From: Myxococcales bacterium
GTDB lineage: Bacteria > Myxococcota_A > Polyangia > Haliangiales > Haliangiaceae
NCBI GenBank assembly: GCA_016720595.1
Contig: JADKKI010000073.1
Coordinates: 23,079 to 87,078 of the forward strand
Length of the DNA: 64,000 bases
Direction: 5' to 3'
Of this stretch, positions 52,511 through 60,634 are shown piece after piece. Position numbers and translations under genes: made by a program. The stretch's first letter is position 1. The number at the start of each line of letters is the position of its first letter. The notes under the pieces were generated by a model that searched no databases, was not told where the DNA came from, and worked only from the letters and a program-made list of their open reading frames with translations.

Positions 52511-53484
52511 TGTGGCCGTTCACCGGCGAAGCGCCGACGTTGTGGCTGGCGCTCTACCTCGGGACCTTCGCGCTGCACGCCGTGTTCGTCAGCTACGTGC
52601 TCGCCGGCACCGGCTACGCACTGGTCCAGTCGCTCCGCAAGGCCGATGATCCGATCGCCGCCGCCGTGCGCGATCGGCTGCCGTTCATGCTCGGCTGCGG
52701 GATCACCGCCGGCGTCGCGCCGCTGCTGTTCCTCCAGCTCCTCTACCAGCGGCGGTTCTACACGGCGAACCTCCTGATGGGGCCGCGGTGGGGTGCGGTG
52801 GTGCCCGCGCTGATCGTCGGGTTCTACGCGCTGTACCTCGCGAAGGCGAAGACGAGCCAGCGGCTGCGCCGGCTCGCCCTGGCGGTCGGCACCGCATGCT
52901 TCGTGTTCGTCGCGTGGTCGTGGACCGAGCTCGATCAGCTGATGCAGGCCGAGCCGGCGTGGCGCGCGATGTACGCCGCCGGTCAGCGGATCTACGGCGC
53001 CGCGGCGATCTATCCGCGCCTGCTGCTGTGGCTGGGAGCGATGCTGACGCTGTTCGCGATCGTCGCATCGTGGTGGGCCACCGGCGGTGAGCGCCGCCGG
53101 CTGGCGATCCTGGGCCTCGTGGGTCGAGCGATCTCGGTGATCGCCGCGCTCGTCCTCGCGCGCTCGGGGGGGGCGCTCGACGGGAGCGCACACGGCTGGC
53201 TCTACCTGTTGATCGCGGCGCTGGCGATCGAGGCCGGCGGCTGGCTGTGGACGATGCGCACGCCGGACGGCGCGGGCCTCACCCTCGTCACGGGCGCGGG
53301 CGCGGCGGCGCTGGTCTGCGCCACGATCGTCCGCGAGGCGCCGCGGCTGGCGCTGCTCGAACCTCCACGCGCCGAAGCTGCAGCCGCCGCGGGCTTCCCG
53401 GTGTTCGCCCTGACGCTGGTCACCGGCATCGCGACGATCACGTGGATCTGGCGCGCGATTCGCTCAACGCGTCCCGCGGAGTGA
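52510..53484 (+). CDS. Multi-pass membrane partner of the bd-like oxidase (subunit II position)
   Basis: 324 residues with about eight hydrophobic helices (LYLGTFALHAVFVSYVLAG, FMLGCGITAGVAPLLFLQ, LYLLIAALAIEAGGWLW, FALTLVTGIATITWIWRAI). The ATG shares one base with the upstream stop (TGATG), so the two are made together as a complex. It sits where cydB would be, but I see no CydB motif, so the name stays descriptive. Conserved His in ALHAVFVSY could ligate heme. The stop lies 21 bp inside the convergent pilU-like gene. Confidence 0.78.
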   Translation: MWPFTGEAPTLWLALYLGTFALHAVFVSYVLAGTGYALVQSLRKADDPIAAAVRDRLPFMLGCGITAGVAPLLFLQLLYQRRFYTANLLMGPRWGAVVPALIVGFYALYLAKAKTSQRLRRLALAVGTACFVFVAWSWTELDQLMQAEPAWRAMYAAGQRIYGAAAIYPRLLLWLGAMLTLFAIVASWWATGGERRRLAILGLVGRAISVIAALVLARSGGALDGSAHGWLYLLIAALAIEAGGWLWTMRTPDGAGLTLVTGAGAAALVCATIVREAPRLALLEPPRAEAAAAAGFPVFALTLVTGIATITWIWRAIRSTRPAE

Positions 53485-54708
53485 CGGCACGCCTGGGCGA
53501 GGTTGCGGTTGGGGTTGCGGTTGTGGCTGGCCGGCTCGCGGTGGCGCCGGGGCGCCGGCGACTGGCGTTGGCGCTGGGGCTGGCACGAGGCGGAGCAGCG
53601 GCCGGCCCTGGCGCACCGAGGTCTCCGCGCGCTCGAGCCTCTCGAGCCGGAGGCGGAGGTTGTTCGGGCTGTCCGCGGCGCGCAGCGCGACCGCCGGGGA
53701 GATGCGCCGCTGCTCGACGAGCGCGCACAGCGCGGAGTCGAACGTCTGGCAGCCCTCGTGCGTGCCTTGCTCCATCGCCTCCTTGAGGCTCTCGGTCTCA
53801 CCCCGCTTGATCAGATCGCGGATCCGCGGCGTATCGAGAAGGATCTCGAGTGCTGCCTCGCGTCCGCCCGTGGGCGAGGCCACCAGCCGCTGCGAGATGA
53901 TCGCGCGGAGGTTGAGCGAGAGCTGCAGCCGGATCTCGTGCTGCCGGGTCGGTGGAAAGAAGTTGAGGATCCGCTCGATCGCCTGATCGGCGTTGTTCGA
54001 GTGCAGGGTCGACACGCACAGGTGCCCGGTCTCCGCGAACGCGATCGCGGACTCCATGGTCTCGGCATCGCGGATCTCGCCGATCAGGATCACGTCGGGC
54101 GCCTGGCGCAGCGCGTTCTTGAGGGCGTCCTTGTACGAGAGCGTATCGATGCCAACCTCGCGCTGCGTGACGATGCACGTGTGATGCGGGTGGATGAACT
54201 CGATCGGATCCTCGATCGTGATGATGTGCCCGGACTCCTGCCGGTTCCGATGATCGATCATCGCGGCGAGCGTGGTGGACTTGCCGCTGCCGGTGCCACC
54301 GACCACGAGCACGAGCCCGCGCTTGCTGCGCATCACGCCGGCGAGTACAGGCGGCAACAGGAGCTCGTCGAGCGTGCGGATCTTCGTGTGCACGAGCCGG
54401 ATCACCATCGCCGGTGCGCCGCGCTGCCGGAGCATGTTGACGCGGAACCGTCCGCCGCTGCTGTTCGCGAGCGCGAGGTTGAGCTCGAGCTTGTCGGCGA
54501 GCTCCGCTTGCTGCGCGGGCGTCATCAACGACGCGCCCATGCGATCGATCTGGGACGCCGTCAGCGCGGTCTTCGCCGGATACCCCACGCCGTCGATCCT
54601 GAACATGGGTGGGCTGCCGACGGTGAGATACAGATCGCTGGCCTCGACCTTGAGCATGTGATCGAGGAGGCTGCGGATCCCGGGCTCCCAGGTGGTCTCG
54701 TCGCTCAT
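53464..54708 (-). CDS. PilT/PilU-type type IV pilus retraction ATPase
   Basis: 414 residues. N-terminal PilT-like domain then a RecA-type ATPase with Walker A VVGGTGSGKSTTLAAMI, ASP box TIEDPIEFIHPHHTCIV, DVILIGEIRDAETM (Walker B) and the His box STLHSNNADQAIERIL. The C-terminal 60 residues are a Pro/Gln-rich tail (QPQPQPQPQPRP). Probably an accessory retraction ATPase (PilU-like). Its ATG overlaps the stop of the pilT-like gene (ATGA). The paralogous pair implies coupled motors for type IV pilus or twitching motility. Confidence 0.9.
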   Translation of the reverse strand: MSDETTWEPGIRSLLDHMLKVEASDLYLTVGSPPMFRIDGVGYPAKTALTASQIDRMGASLMTPAQQAELADKLELNLALANSSGGRFRVNMLRQRGAPAMVIRLVHTKIRTLDELLLPPVLAGVMRSKRGLVLVVGGTGSGKSTTLAAMIDHRNRQESGHIITIEDPIEFIHPHHTCIVTQREVGIDTLSYKDALKNALRQAPDVILIGEIRDAETMESAIAFAETGHLCVSTLHSNNADQAIERILNFFPPTRQHEIRLQLSLNLRAIISQRLVASPTGGREAALEILLDTPRIRDLIKRGETESLKEAMEQGTHEGCQTFDSALCALVEQRRISPAVALRAADSPNNLRLRLERLERAETSVRQGRPLLRLVPAPAPTPVAGAPAPPRAGQPQPQPQPQPRPGVPSLRGTR

Positions 54709-55790
54709 CGCGCCACCGCATGCGCGGGCAAGCGTTCGAGCAGCGGGGCCAGATCGGGCACGCGCTTCTTCGCTTCTTCGACGCTCACCACGCCACGGGT
54801 CACGAGGTCCATCACGGCCGCCTCCATCGTCTGCATCCCGGCCTTGCTGCCGACCTGCATCGCCGACGGAATCTGGTGCGTCTTGCCCTCGCGGATCAGG
54901 TTTCGCACCGCCGGGGTGCCGACCAGGATCTCGAGCGCCGCGGCGCGTCCTCCGCCGACCTTCTGCAACAGCATCTGGGTGCACACGCCGAGCAACGACT
55001 CCGAGACCATCGTGCGCACCTGTGCCTGCTGCACCGGGGGGAAGACGTCGACCAACCGATCGACGGTCTTGGCCGCACTCGAGGTGTGCACGGTCGCGAA
55101 CACCAGGTGTCCGGTCTCCGCGGCGGTCAAGGCGAGCGAGATGGTCTCGAGGTCGCGGAGCTCGCCGACGAGGATGACGTCGGGATCCTCGCGGAGCGCG
55201 CTGCGGAGCGCGGCGCCGAACGAGTGCGTCTGCGCACCGACCTCGCGCTGGTTGATGAGCGATCGCTTCGGCCGGTGCACGAACTCGATCGGATCCTCGA
55301 GGGTCAGGATGTGGCCCGCCATCGTCTCGTTGAGGTAGTCGATCATCGCGGCGAGCGTGGTGGACTTGCCGCTGCCCGTCGGGCCGGTGACCAGCACCAG
55401 GCCCTTCTCCTCGTCGCACAGATCGCGCAGCACCGGCGGGAGGCCGAGCTCGTCGAACCGTGGGATCTTGTGCGGGATGGTCCGGAATACGGCGCCTTCG
55501 CCGCGGTTCTGTGCGAACACGTTGACGCGGAAGCGGCGGGTGTCGTCGAGGGTGAACGCGAAGTCGGCCTCGAGCTTGTCCTGGAACGTGCGCCGCTGGG
55601 CATCGTTCATCACATCGAAGATCAGCCGGTGCGTCTCCTCGGCCGAGAGTGCGGGCATGTCGACGCGGAACATCTCGCCGTGCACCCGGAGCATCGGGGG
55701 CTCGCCGGCCGAGAGGTGGAGGTCGGAGGCCTGCTGGCTGACGGCGAAGTCGAGCAGCGCGGGGATCGAGACGTGAGAGGAGGGGCTCAT
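54705..55790 (-). CDS. pilT: PilT-type type IV pilus retraction ATPase
   Basis: 361 residues, the usual PilT size. LLDFAVSQQASDLHLSAGEP start, Walker A VTGPTGSGKSTTLAAMI, ASP box TLEDPIEFVHRPKRSLINQ, DVILVGELRDLETI, His box ATVHTSSAAKTVDRLVDVFP, and ALEILVGTPAVRNLIREGK. Drives pilus retraction in twitching, as a hexamer at the inner membrane base. Overlaps the downstream pilU-like and the upstream unknown gene by 4 nt each (ATGA twice), making a tightly coupled trio. Confidence 0.92.
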   Translation of the reverse strand: MSPSSHVSIPALLDFAVSQQASDLHLSAGEPPMLRVHGEMFRVDMPALSAEETHRLIFDVMNDAQRRTFQDKLEADFAFTLDDTRRFRVNVFAQNRGEGAVFRTIPHKIPRFDELGLPPVLRDLCDEEKGLVLVTGPTGSGKSTTLAAMIDYLNETMAGHILTLEDPIEFVHRPKRSLINQREVGAQTHSFGAALRSALREDPDVILVGELRDLETISLALTAAETGHLVFATVHTSSAAKTVDRLVDVFPPVQQAQVRTMVSESLLGVCTQMLLQKVGGGRAAALEILVGTPAVRNLIREGKTHQIPSAMQVGSKAGMQTMEAAVMDLVTRGVVSVEEAKKRVPDLAPLLERLPAHAVAR

Positions 55791-56251
55791 CGCTCCTCGA
55801 CCAGCGCGACGTGCGCCTTGACCACGTGAAACGTCAGGTCCGGGGTGTGGAGCTCGAAGGTCTCGGTCGCGGTGTTCAGGAAGTCCGCGGTCCGGGCCGA
55901 CCCTCGGGTCGCGGTCCAGCGCAGCTCACCTTCGAGCCGAACGCCGCTCCGCAGCACCACGGTCGCGGCCTGGACCTCGAGAGGCAGGTCTCCGTCCTGT
56001 GGGAGGGTGGTCACGGCGGGAACGCCGAGGCAGGCGATCGCGGTGCGCGCCACCAGGTGCAGCTTGCTGCCACGGATCATCGGGAGGAACCGCTGGCCGG
56101 TGGGGCCGATCACCTGAGCGATGTCGTCGGTGGGCGGCACGAACAGCACCGCCTCGGAGCGCTCGCCGTCCTGGAGCACGAGCGACGCGGTCACGTGATC
56201 GACCGGCATGCGCAGGATCACCTGAGAGCGCCGCATGCTGGAGGTGGGCAT
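55787..56251 (-). CDS. Small protein of unknown function in the pilTU operon
   Basis: 154 residues, not recognised. No signal peptide or membrane helix. Mixed strands: ILRMPVDHVTASLVLQDGER, LFVPPTDDIAQVIGPTG, MIRGSKLHLVARTAIACLG, then a beta-rich half (GDLPLEVQAATVVLRSGV, ETFELHTPDLTFHVVKAHV). It could be a PilZ-like regulatory fold for the pilus motors, but the RxxxR/DxSxxG c-di-GMP motifs are absent. ATG 56251 is my choice; ATG 56236 is an alternative. Its stop overlaps the pilT start by 4 nt. Divergent from the OxyR-like gene. Confidence 0.68.
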   Translation of the reverse strand: MPTSSMRRSQVILRMPVDHVTASLVLQDGERSEAVLFVPPTDDIAQVIGPTGQRFLPMIRGSKLHLVARTAIACLGVPAVTTLPQDGDLPLEVQAATVVLRSGVRLEGELRWTATRGSARTADFLNTATETFELHTPDLTFHVVKAHVALVEER

Positions 56252-56353
56252 CACCTGACGAATCGGCCGCTCCTGGTGCGGATCGATGTAGGCGGGACGC
56301 CTCTCTCGTGGCCTGCGGGTGATAGGTGCAGGTTGACCGTGCGGTAACACGTG

Positions 56354-56368
56354 ATAGACGATGCCTAT
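56354..56368. promoter_or_regulatory. OxyR-type half-site palindrome ATAG-N7-CTAT
   Basis: ATAG at 56354 and CTAT at 56365 with seven bases between match the outer tetramers of the OxyR consensus; a further ATAG lies at 56322. It spans the annotated ATG 56361 and ends just before GTG 56370, suggesting autoregulation and the later start. Confidence 0.4.
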
Positions 56369-57290
56369 CGTGAGCCGGGTCTCGATCCGCCAGCTGGAGT
56401 GCCTCGTGGCGGTGGCCGAGCACGGCAGCTTTCGCAAGGCCGCACGGTCGCTCGAGATCTCGCAACCGGCGCTGTCAGCGCAGGTGCAGGCCGCGGAGCG
56501 CCTACTCGGCGTACAGGTGTTCGAACGCGATCGCCGCGCGGTGCTGATCACGCCCGCTGGTGAGGAGATCGTGACCCGTGGGCGCGAGGCGCTCGAGGCG
56601 GTGGACGCCGTGGCCGATGCGGCGAGACGTCGCGGAGAGCCCCTGGTGGGGCCGCTCCGGCTCGGCGTGATCCCCACGATCGCGCCCTACTGGCTCCCGG
56701 CGCTGCTCCCCTCGGTCCGCGCGAAGTTCCCCCGGCTCGAGCTGAGCCTCCGCGAGGATCAGACGCATCGCCTGCTCGCGCAGCTGGTGTCTGGCCAGCT
56801 CGATGTCGCGCTGCTCGCACTCCCCGTAGCTGGCGACTTCACGACCGCGGAGATCGCCCACGAAGGGTTCGTGGTCGCCGCACCACGCGGGGCCGCGATC
56901 ATGCGGAAGCGCGGCAAGCTCGCGGCCGGCGATCTCGATGCGGAGATCGTCCTTCTCCTCGAGGACGGCCACTGCCTCCGCGATCAGGCGCTCGAGGTGT
57001 GTCACCGGGGTGGCGCGACCGAGGCGATGGAGCTCCGCGCGACCAGCTTGCCCACACTCGTACAGATGGTCGCCGGCGGGCTCGGCGTGACCTTGTTGCC
57101 CGAGGCGGCGGCAGCCTCCCTGGTCCAGGCGAAGGGGCCGATCGAGGTCGCCTCGTTCGCCGAGCCGGTGCCCGGGCGCACGATCGGCCTCGCATGGCGA
57201 ACCTCGTCCGCACGGCTGCGCGAGTTCCGGCAGCTGGCCGAGACGATGCGCGGTGCCGCCGGGAAGTATCTCGAGAAGCTCCGGCGCTGA
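56361..57290 (+). CDS. oxyR: OxyR-like LysR-family peroxide regulator
   Basis: 309 residues. N-terminal winged helix (SIRQLECLVAVAEHGSFRKA, LEISQPALSAQVQAAERLLG) and a periplasmic-binding-like effector domain. The hallmark LLEDGHCLRDQALEVC carries both redox Cys of OxyR in the right spacing. PLRLGVIPTIAPYWLPALLP is also OxyR-like. Senses hydrogen peroxide by disulfide formation and activates antioxidant genes. The true start may be GTG 56370 (MSRVSIRQLEC), since an OxyR-type palindrome spans the ATG at 56361. No catalase or ahpC gene lies next to it. Confidence 0.87.
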   Translation: MPIVSRVSIRQLECLVAVAEHGSFRKAARSLEISQPALSAQVQAAERLLGVQVFERDRRAVLITPAGEEIVTRGREALEAVDAVADAARRRGEPLVGPLRLGVIPTIAPYWLPALLPSVRAKFPRLELSLREDQTHRLLAQLVSGQLDVALLALPVAGDFTTAEIAHEGFVVAAPRGAAIMRKRGKLAAGDLDAEIVLLLEDGHCLRDQALEVCHRGGATEAMELRATSLPTLVQMVAGGLGVTLLPEAAAASLVQAKGPIEVASFAEPVPGRTIGLAWRTSSARLREFRQLAETMRGAAGKYLEKLRR

Positions 57291-57308
57291 TCTCGAGGAC
57301 GGAAGCCG

Positions 57309-57325
57309 CTCGTCGGGCCGACGAG
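57309..57325. terminator. Hairpin between convergent genes
   Basis: CTCGTCG, GGC loop, CGACGAG. No clear T tract, so only a weak bidirectional terminator candidate for oxyR and the exporter. The 57291-57432 gap holds nothing else I can identify. Confidence 0.3.
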
Positions 57326-57432
57326 GTTCCTGGCTTCCTGGCTTTGATCTCCGCTGCTTGCGGGGTGGCCCTCGTACGGGAGACCTCGGCGCCGCGAGAC
57401 CCGGGCGCCCAGCTTCTAGCTGCCCGCCGGGG

Positions 57433-58458
57433 CTACTTGGCGACGTGGACGCTCATCCGCAGCCCCAGCGGGAGCACGGTGCCCGGCACGCCGTCGAACT
57501 GCGCGATCACCTCGAGGACCCGCGTGTCGACGCGCGCCCGCGGGTCATCATCGCGCACGGTCTTGCGGCCGAGCTCGTTGGTGAGGCGCGTGATGCGGAC
57601 CGGGAACTTGCGGTCCCCGAACGCATCCGCCGTCGCGTACGCGGTCTGGCCCACCGAGATCGCCGCGACGTCGGCCTCGTCGATCTCCGCGCGGATCTCG
57701 AGCTGGCGGAGGTCGGCCATCGTGACCACGGGCATCGGCGTCATCGTGGTGACGAGCGCGCCGACCTCGGCGGTGCGACGGAGGATCACGCCGTCGCTCG
57801 GGGCGCGCAGCAGCGTCTGGTCGAGCGCGACCTTGGCAGCATCGAGCTCGGCCTGGGCGAGCTGGATCGCCGCGGCGGCCTCCTCCACCTGCTCGAGCCG
57901 CGTGCCCTTCGCGAGCGATTGGTAGCGCGCCTTCGCGGCGGCGGCCTGCGCGGTGGCGACGCGCGCCGCGGCAAGGTCGGCATCGACCACCGAGGTCGCG
58001 ACCGCTCCGGTCTTGCCCAGCGCCTCGCTGCGCGCCTGCTCGGCTCCGCGGTGGTCGGCGGCGGCGCTCGCGGCATCGGCCTCGGCGCGCGCGGCGGCGA
58101 GGTCCTCTCCGCGGGGGCCACGCCGGGCGAACGCGAAGCGCGCGCGTGCCTGCGCGAGCTGAGCCTCGGCGGCGGCCACGCGTGCGGCGGGCAGGCGATC
58201 GTCGAGGCGCGCGATCACCTGACCGGCCTTGACGGCGTTGCCCTCGTCGACCTCGATCGCGACGATCCGGCCCTGCGCCTCGAAGGCAAGCTTGACCGGA
58301 TCGCGCACGGGCTCGACGCGGCCCGGGGCGACGAGGGTCAAGGGACGCGCGTTGAGCACCGGCTGGGCCTGTGCCGGCGTGGTCTGGTGACCAAACCAGT
58401 ACGCGGTACCGGCGACGAGCGGAGCGGCGACGAGGAGGGACTTGAGTAGCTTGTTCAT
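57433..58458 (-). CDS. Membrane-fusion protein of ABC exporter (HlyD/DevB-like)
   Basis: 341 residues. One N-terminal membrane helix (LLKSLLVAAPLVAGTAYWFG), lipoyl-like half (GRIVAIEVDEGNAVKAGQVI), an Ala-rich alpha hairpin (about 95-205), the second lipoyl half (TLLRAPSDGVILRRTAEVGA) and a beta-barrel (AYATADAFGDRKFPVRI). Periplasmic adaptor for the ATPase and permease encoded upstream in the same strand (15- and 16-bp gaps). The DevBCA arrangement of cyanobacteria, which exports heterocyst glycolipids through TolC, is the closest architectural parallel. The substrate here is unknown. No TolC gene in the window. Confidence 0.88.
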   Translation of the reverse strand: MNKLLKSLLVAAPLVAGTAYWFGHQTTPAQAQPVLNARPLTLVAPGRVEPVRDPVKLAFEAQGRIVAIEVDEGNAVKAGQVIARLDDRLPAARVAAAEAQLAQARARFAFARRGPRGEDLAAARAEADAASAAADHRGAEQARSEALGKTGAVATSVVDADLAAARVATAQAAAAKARYQSLAKGTRLEQVEEAAAAIQLAQAELDAAKVALDQTLLRAPSDGVILRRTAEVGALVTTMTPMPVVTMADLRQLEIRAEIDEADVAAISVGQTAYATADAFGDRKFPVRITRLTNELGRKTVRDDDPRARVDTRVLEVIAQFDGVPGTVLPLGLRMSVHVAK

Positions 58459-58473
58459 GAGATGGCTCCGGGA

Positions 58474-59250
58474 TCAGGCGTGGGCGTGGGTGGACGCGGG
58501 GCGATCGGCGGGACGATCGATGGCTTGGATCAGGCCGTCCTCGACGCGCACGACGCGATCGGCGAAGCGCTCGAGGCGAGGATCGTGTGTGACGACGACG
58601 ACGGCGCGCCCGGCGGTGGTGGCCAGCTCGCGGAGCAGCTCCATCACCGACAGCGCGGTCTTGGTGTCGAGGGCGGCGGTCGGCTCGTCACCGACGAGGA
58701 TCGGCGGGTTGCCGCCGAGGGCGCGGGCGATCGCGACGCGCTGCTTCTGACCGCCCGACAGATCGGCGGGCAGGTGGTGCATGCGCGGTCCGAGGCCGAC
58801 GATCTCGAGCAGCCGCTTCGCCTCGTCCTTGGGGCGCTTCGCCTTGGGATCCTTCATCTGGATCGCCATCGCGACGTTCTCGAGCGCCGTCAGCGCGGGG
58901 AACAGGTTGAAGCCCTGGAACACGAAGCCGAAGTTGCGGGCGCGCAGGCCGGGGAGGGCACGCTCGCCGAGCCCCGTGACGTTCTTGCCCTCGACCCACA
59001 CCTCACCGGTGGTGGGCGTGAGGAGCAGGCCGAGGATCGAGATCAGCGTGGTCTTGCCCGAGCCCGAGGGACCTTCGATCAACGTCACCTCGCCGGCGCG
59101 GATGTCGAGCGTGGCCTCCGCGAGCGCGGTCACGGCGTTCTCGCCGGCGCCGTAGATCTTGCCGATCCCGACGAGGCGGGCGAGCGAGGTCTGGCCCGGC
59201 AGGGGAGCGACGCGGGGCAACGATTCGGAGAGTGCGAGAGCGGCGGTCAT
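58474..59250 (-). CDS. ABC transporter ATP-binding subunit (DevA/LolD-like)
   Basis: 258 residues. Walker A IEGPSGSGKTTLISILG, Q-loop FVFQGFNLFPAL, signature LSGGQKQRVAIARALGG, Walker B ILVGDEPTAALD, H-loop VVVTHDPRLERFADRVV. It belongs to the MacB/LolD/DevA subgroup that powers FtsX-type permeases, which fits the next gene upstream. A 29-residue N-terminal extension precedes the ABC core. ATG 59250 is preceded by AAAGGAACC. Confidence 0.9.
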   Translation of the reverse strand: MTAALALSESLPRVAPLPGQTSLARLVGIGKIYGAGENAVTALAEATLDIRAGEVTLIEGPSGSGKTTLISILGLLLTPTTGEVWVEGKNVTGLGERALPGLRARNFGFVFQGFNLFPALTALENVAMAIQMKDPKAKRPKDEAKRLLEIVGLGPRMHHLPADLSGGQKQRVAIARALGGNPPILVGDEPTAALDTKTALSVMELLRELATTAGRAVVVVTHDPRLERFADRVVRVEDGLIQAIDRPADRPASTHAHA

Positions 59251-59266
59251 GATGGTTCCTTTGAGC

Positions 59267-60400
59267 TCAGGCCTTGAACACGGAGGCGGGATCGAGGCGC
59301 AGCACCTTGACGATCGAGAGCAGCGCGGCGAACGCACACATCACGGCGGTGATCACGAGCGTCGCGACGTACAGCTGTGGGGACAGCGCGACGGTCAGGT
59401 TGGCGCCCTTCATCGCGGCGCGCATGCCCATCGCGAGCGGCGCACCGACGACGAAGCCGAGCGCAGCGGAGATCATCGCCTGCGAGAGGATGACCTTCAC
59501 GACGGCGCTGTTCTTCGCGCCCATCGCCTTCAGCGTGCCGTACTCGCGGATGTACTGGAGCGTGCCGCTGTAGAGGATCTGCCCGACGACGACGAACCCG
59601 ACGATCACGCCGAGCACCGCCGTGGTGAAGAACCCTGCGCCCACGCCGGTCCGCGTCGACCAGTAGTCACGCGTGCGCATCGACATCTGCTCCGTGGTGT
59701 ACGCGGCGAGGTGGGGCAGGGCGTTGATCCGCGCCTGGACGTCCGCGATCTGTTCGCTCGCCGAGACCTTGACGAGGACGTAGGTCACCGGCTCGCCGCC
59801 GAGCTGCGGCAGGAAGCTGCGCGCGGTGCGCAGGTCCGTGAACACGATCGGCGAGGTGGTGAACGAGCGGATGCCGGAGGTCATCGCGACGACCTCGGCG
59901 CGCACACCGGAGACCTCGGTGATGTGACCGGGGTGCTCGATGTGGAGCTTGCCGACCTCGCTCTTGTCGATCACGATCGCGCCGGGCTGGGACAGCCGCT
60001 GCGCATCGCCTTCGACCACGTTCCACGGCGCGAGGAGCGGACGGGTGCCGGCGACCGTCTCCACCCCCACGACCTGTGCACCGAGATCACCGCCATCGGG
60101 CAGCTTGAACTGCGCGAAGTTGATGAGCACGCGCTCGGCGCGCTCGACGCCGGGCACCGACGCGACCTTGTAGTAGGTGCGCTCGTCGAATGGCGTCGCG
60201 AACTCGAAGGAATCGTTGCTCCGCTTGCCGACCCAGATGTCGGCCTTGCTCGCGTCGATCACCGACGAGGCGGTGTCCATGAAGCCGTAGTAGAGGCCGA
60301 CCTGAACGAGGACCAGCATCACCGAGACCGAGACGCCAGCGATCGCGACGACGAACCGGAGCCTGTCGTGTAGCAGGAGCTTCCTGGCCAACGTCCACAT
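59267..60400 (-). CDS. FtsX/MacB-type ABC permease (DevC-like)
   Basis: 377 residues. First helix FVVAIAGVSVSVMLVLVQVGL, a periplasmic domain (about 45-245: DIWVGKRSNDSFEFATPFDE, GIRSFTTSPIVFTDL), then three C-terminal helices (FFTTAVLGVIVGFVVVGQIL, SQAMISAALGFVVGAPLAM, ATLVITAVMCAFAALLSIVK). REYGTLKAMGAKNSAV is the coupling-helix region of FtsX-type permeases. First gene of the three-gene exporter operon. The 60401-60634 gap to the divergent glucan synthase contains a 17-bp inverted repeat. Confidence 0.9.
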   Translation of the reverse strand: MWTLARKLLLHDRLRFVVAIAGVSVSVMLVLVQVGLYYGFMDTASSVIDASKADIWVGKRSNDSFEFATPFDERTYYKVASVPGVERAERVLINFAQFKLPDGGDLGAQVVGVETVAGTRPLLAPWNVVEGDAQRLSQPGAIVIDKSEVGKLHIEHPGHITEVSGVRAEVVAMTSGIRSFTTSPIVFTDLRTARSFLPQLGGEPVTYVLVKVSASEQIADVQARINALPHLAAYTTEQMSMRTRDYWSTRTGVGAGFFTTAVLGVIVGFVVVGQILYSGTLQYIREYGTLKAMGAKNSAVVKVILSQAMISAALGFVVGAPLAMGMRAAMKGANLTVALSPQLYVATLVITAVMCAFAALLSIVKVLRLDPASVFKA

Positions 60401-60471
60401 GCCTTACAGCTGGAGCATGTGGTGTGCCGGCGTCTAGTCGCGTGATTTCAAGTGCTTGCGCGCCTCGGGGC

Positions 60472-60488
60472 GGTAACGCCTCGTTACC
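60472..60488. promoter_or_regulatory. 17-bp inverted repeat between exporter and glucan synthase
   Basis: GGTAACG, CCT, CGTTACC: perfect 7-bp arms in a 234-bp divergent gap. Placed to control one or both genes; looks like a TetR- or MarR-type operator, but no such regulator lies beside it. Confidence 0.4.
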
Positions 60489-60634
60489 TTCGATCGTTTC
60501 GTGGCCGTGGTCCGCGCATCCTCTGCGCGGTCGCGCGATCGGAGAGCTCGTCGAGCTTCGTCGATCGCATGGTGTGGCCGTCCTGTGACCCGTGGGGGCA
60601 GGGCCCAACGCTGTCCTCACGCACCGGAGCTTGC

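Noticed and set aside
57309..57325. Strong bidirectional terminator
   Set aside because: The stem is perfect but T tracts are missing, so only weak support is given.
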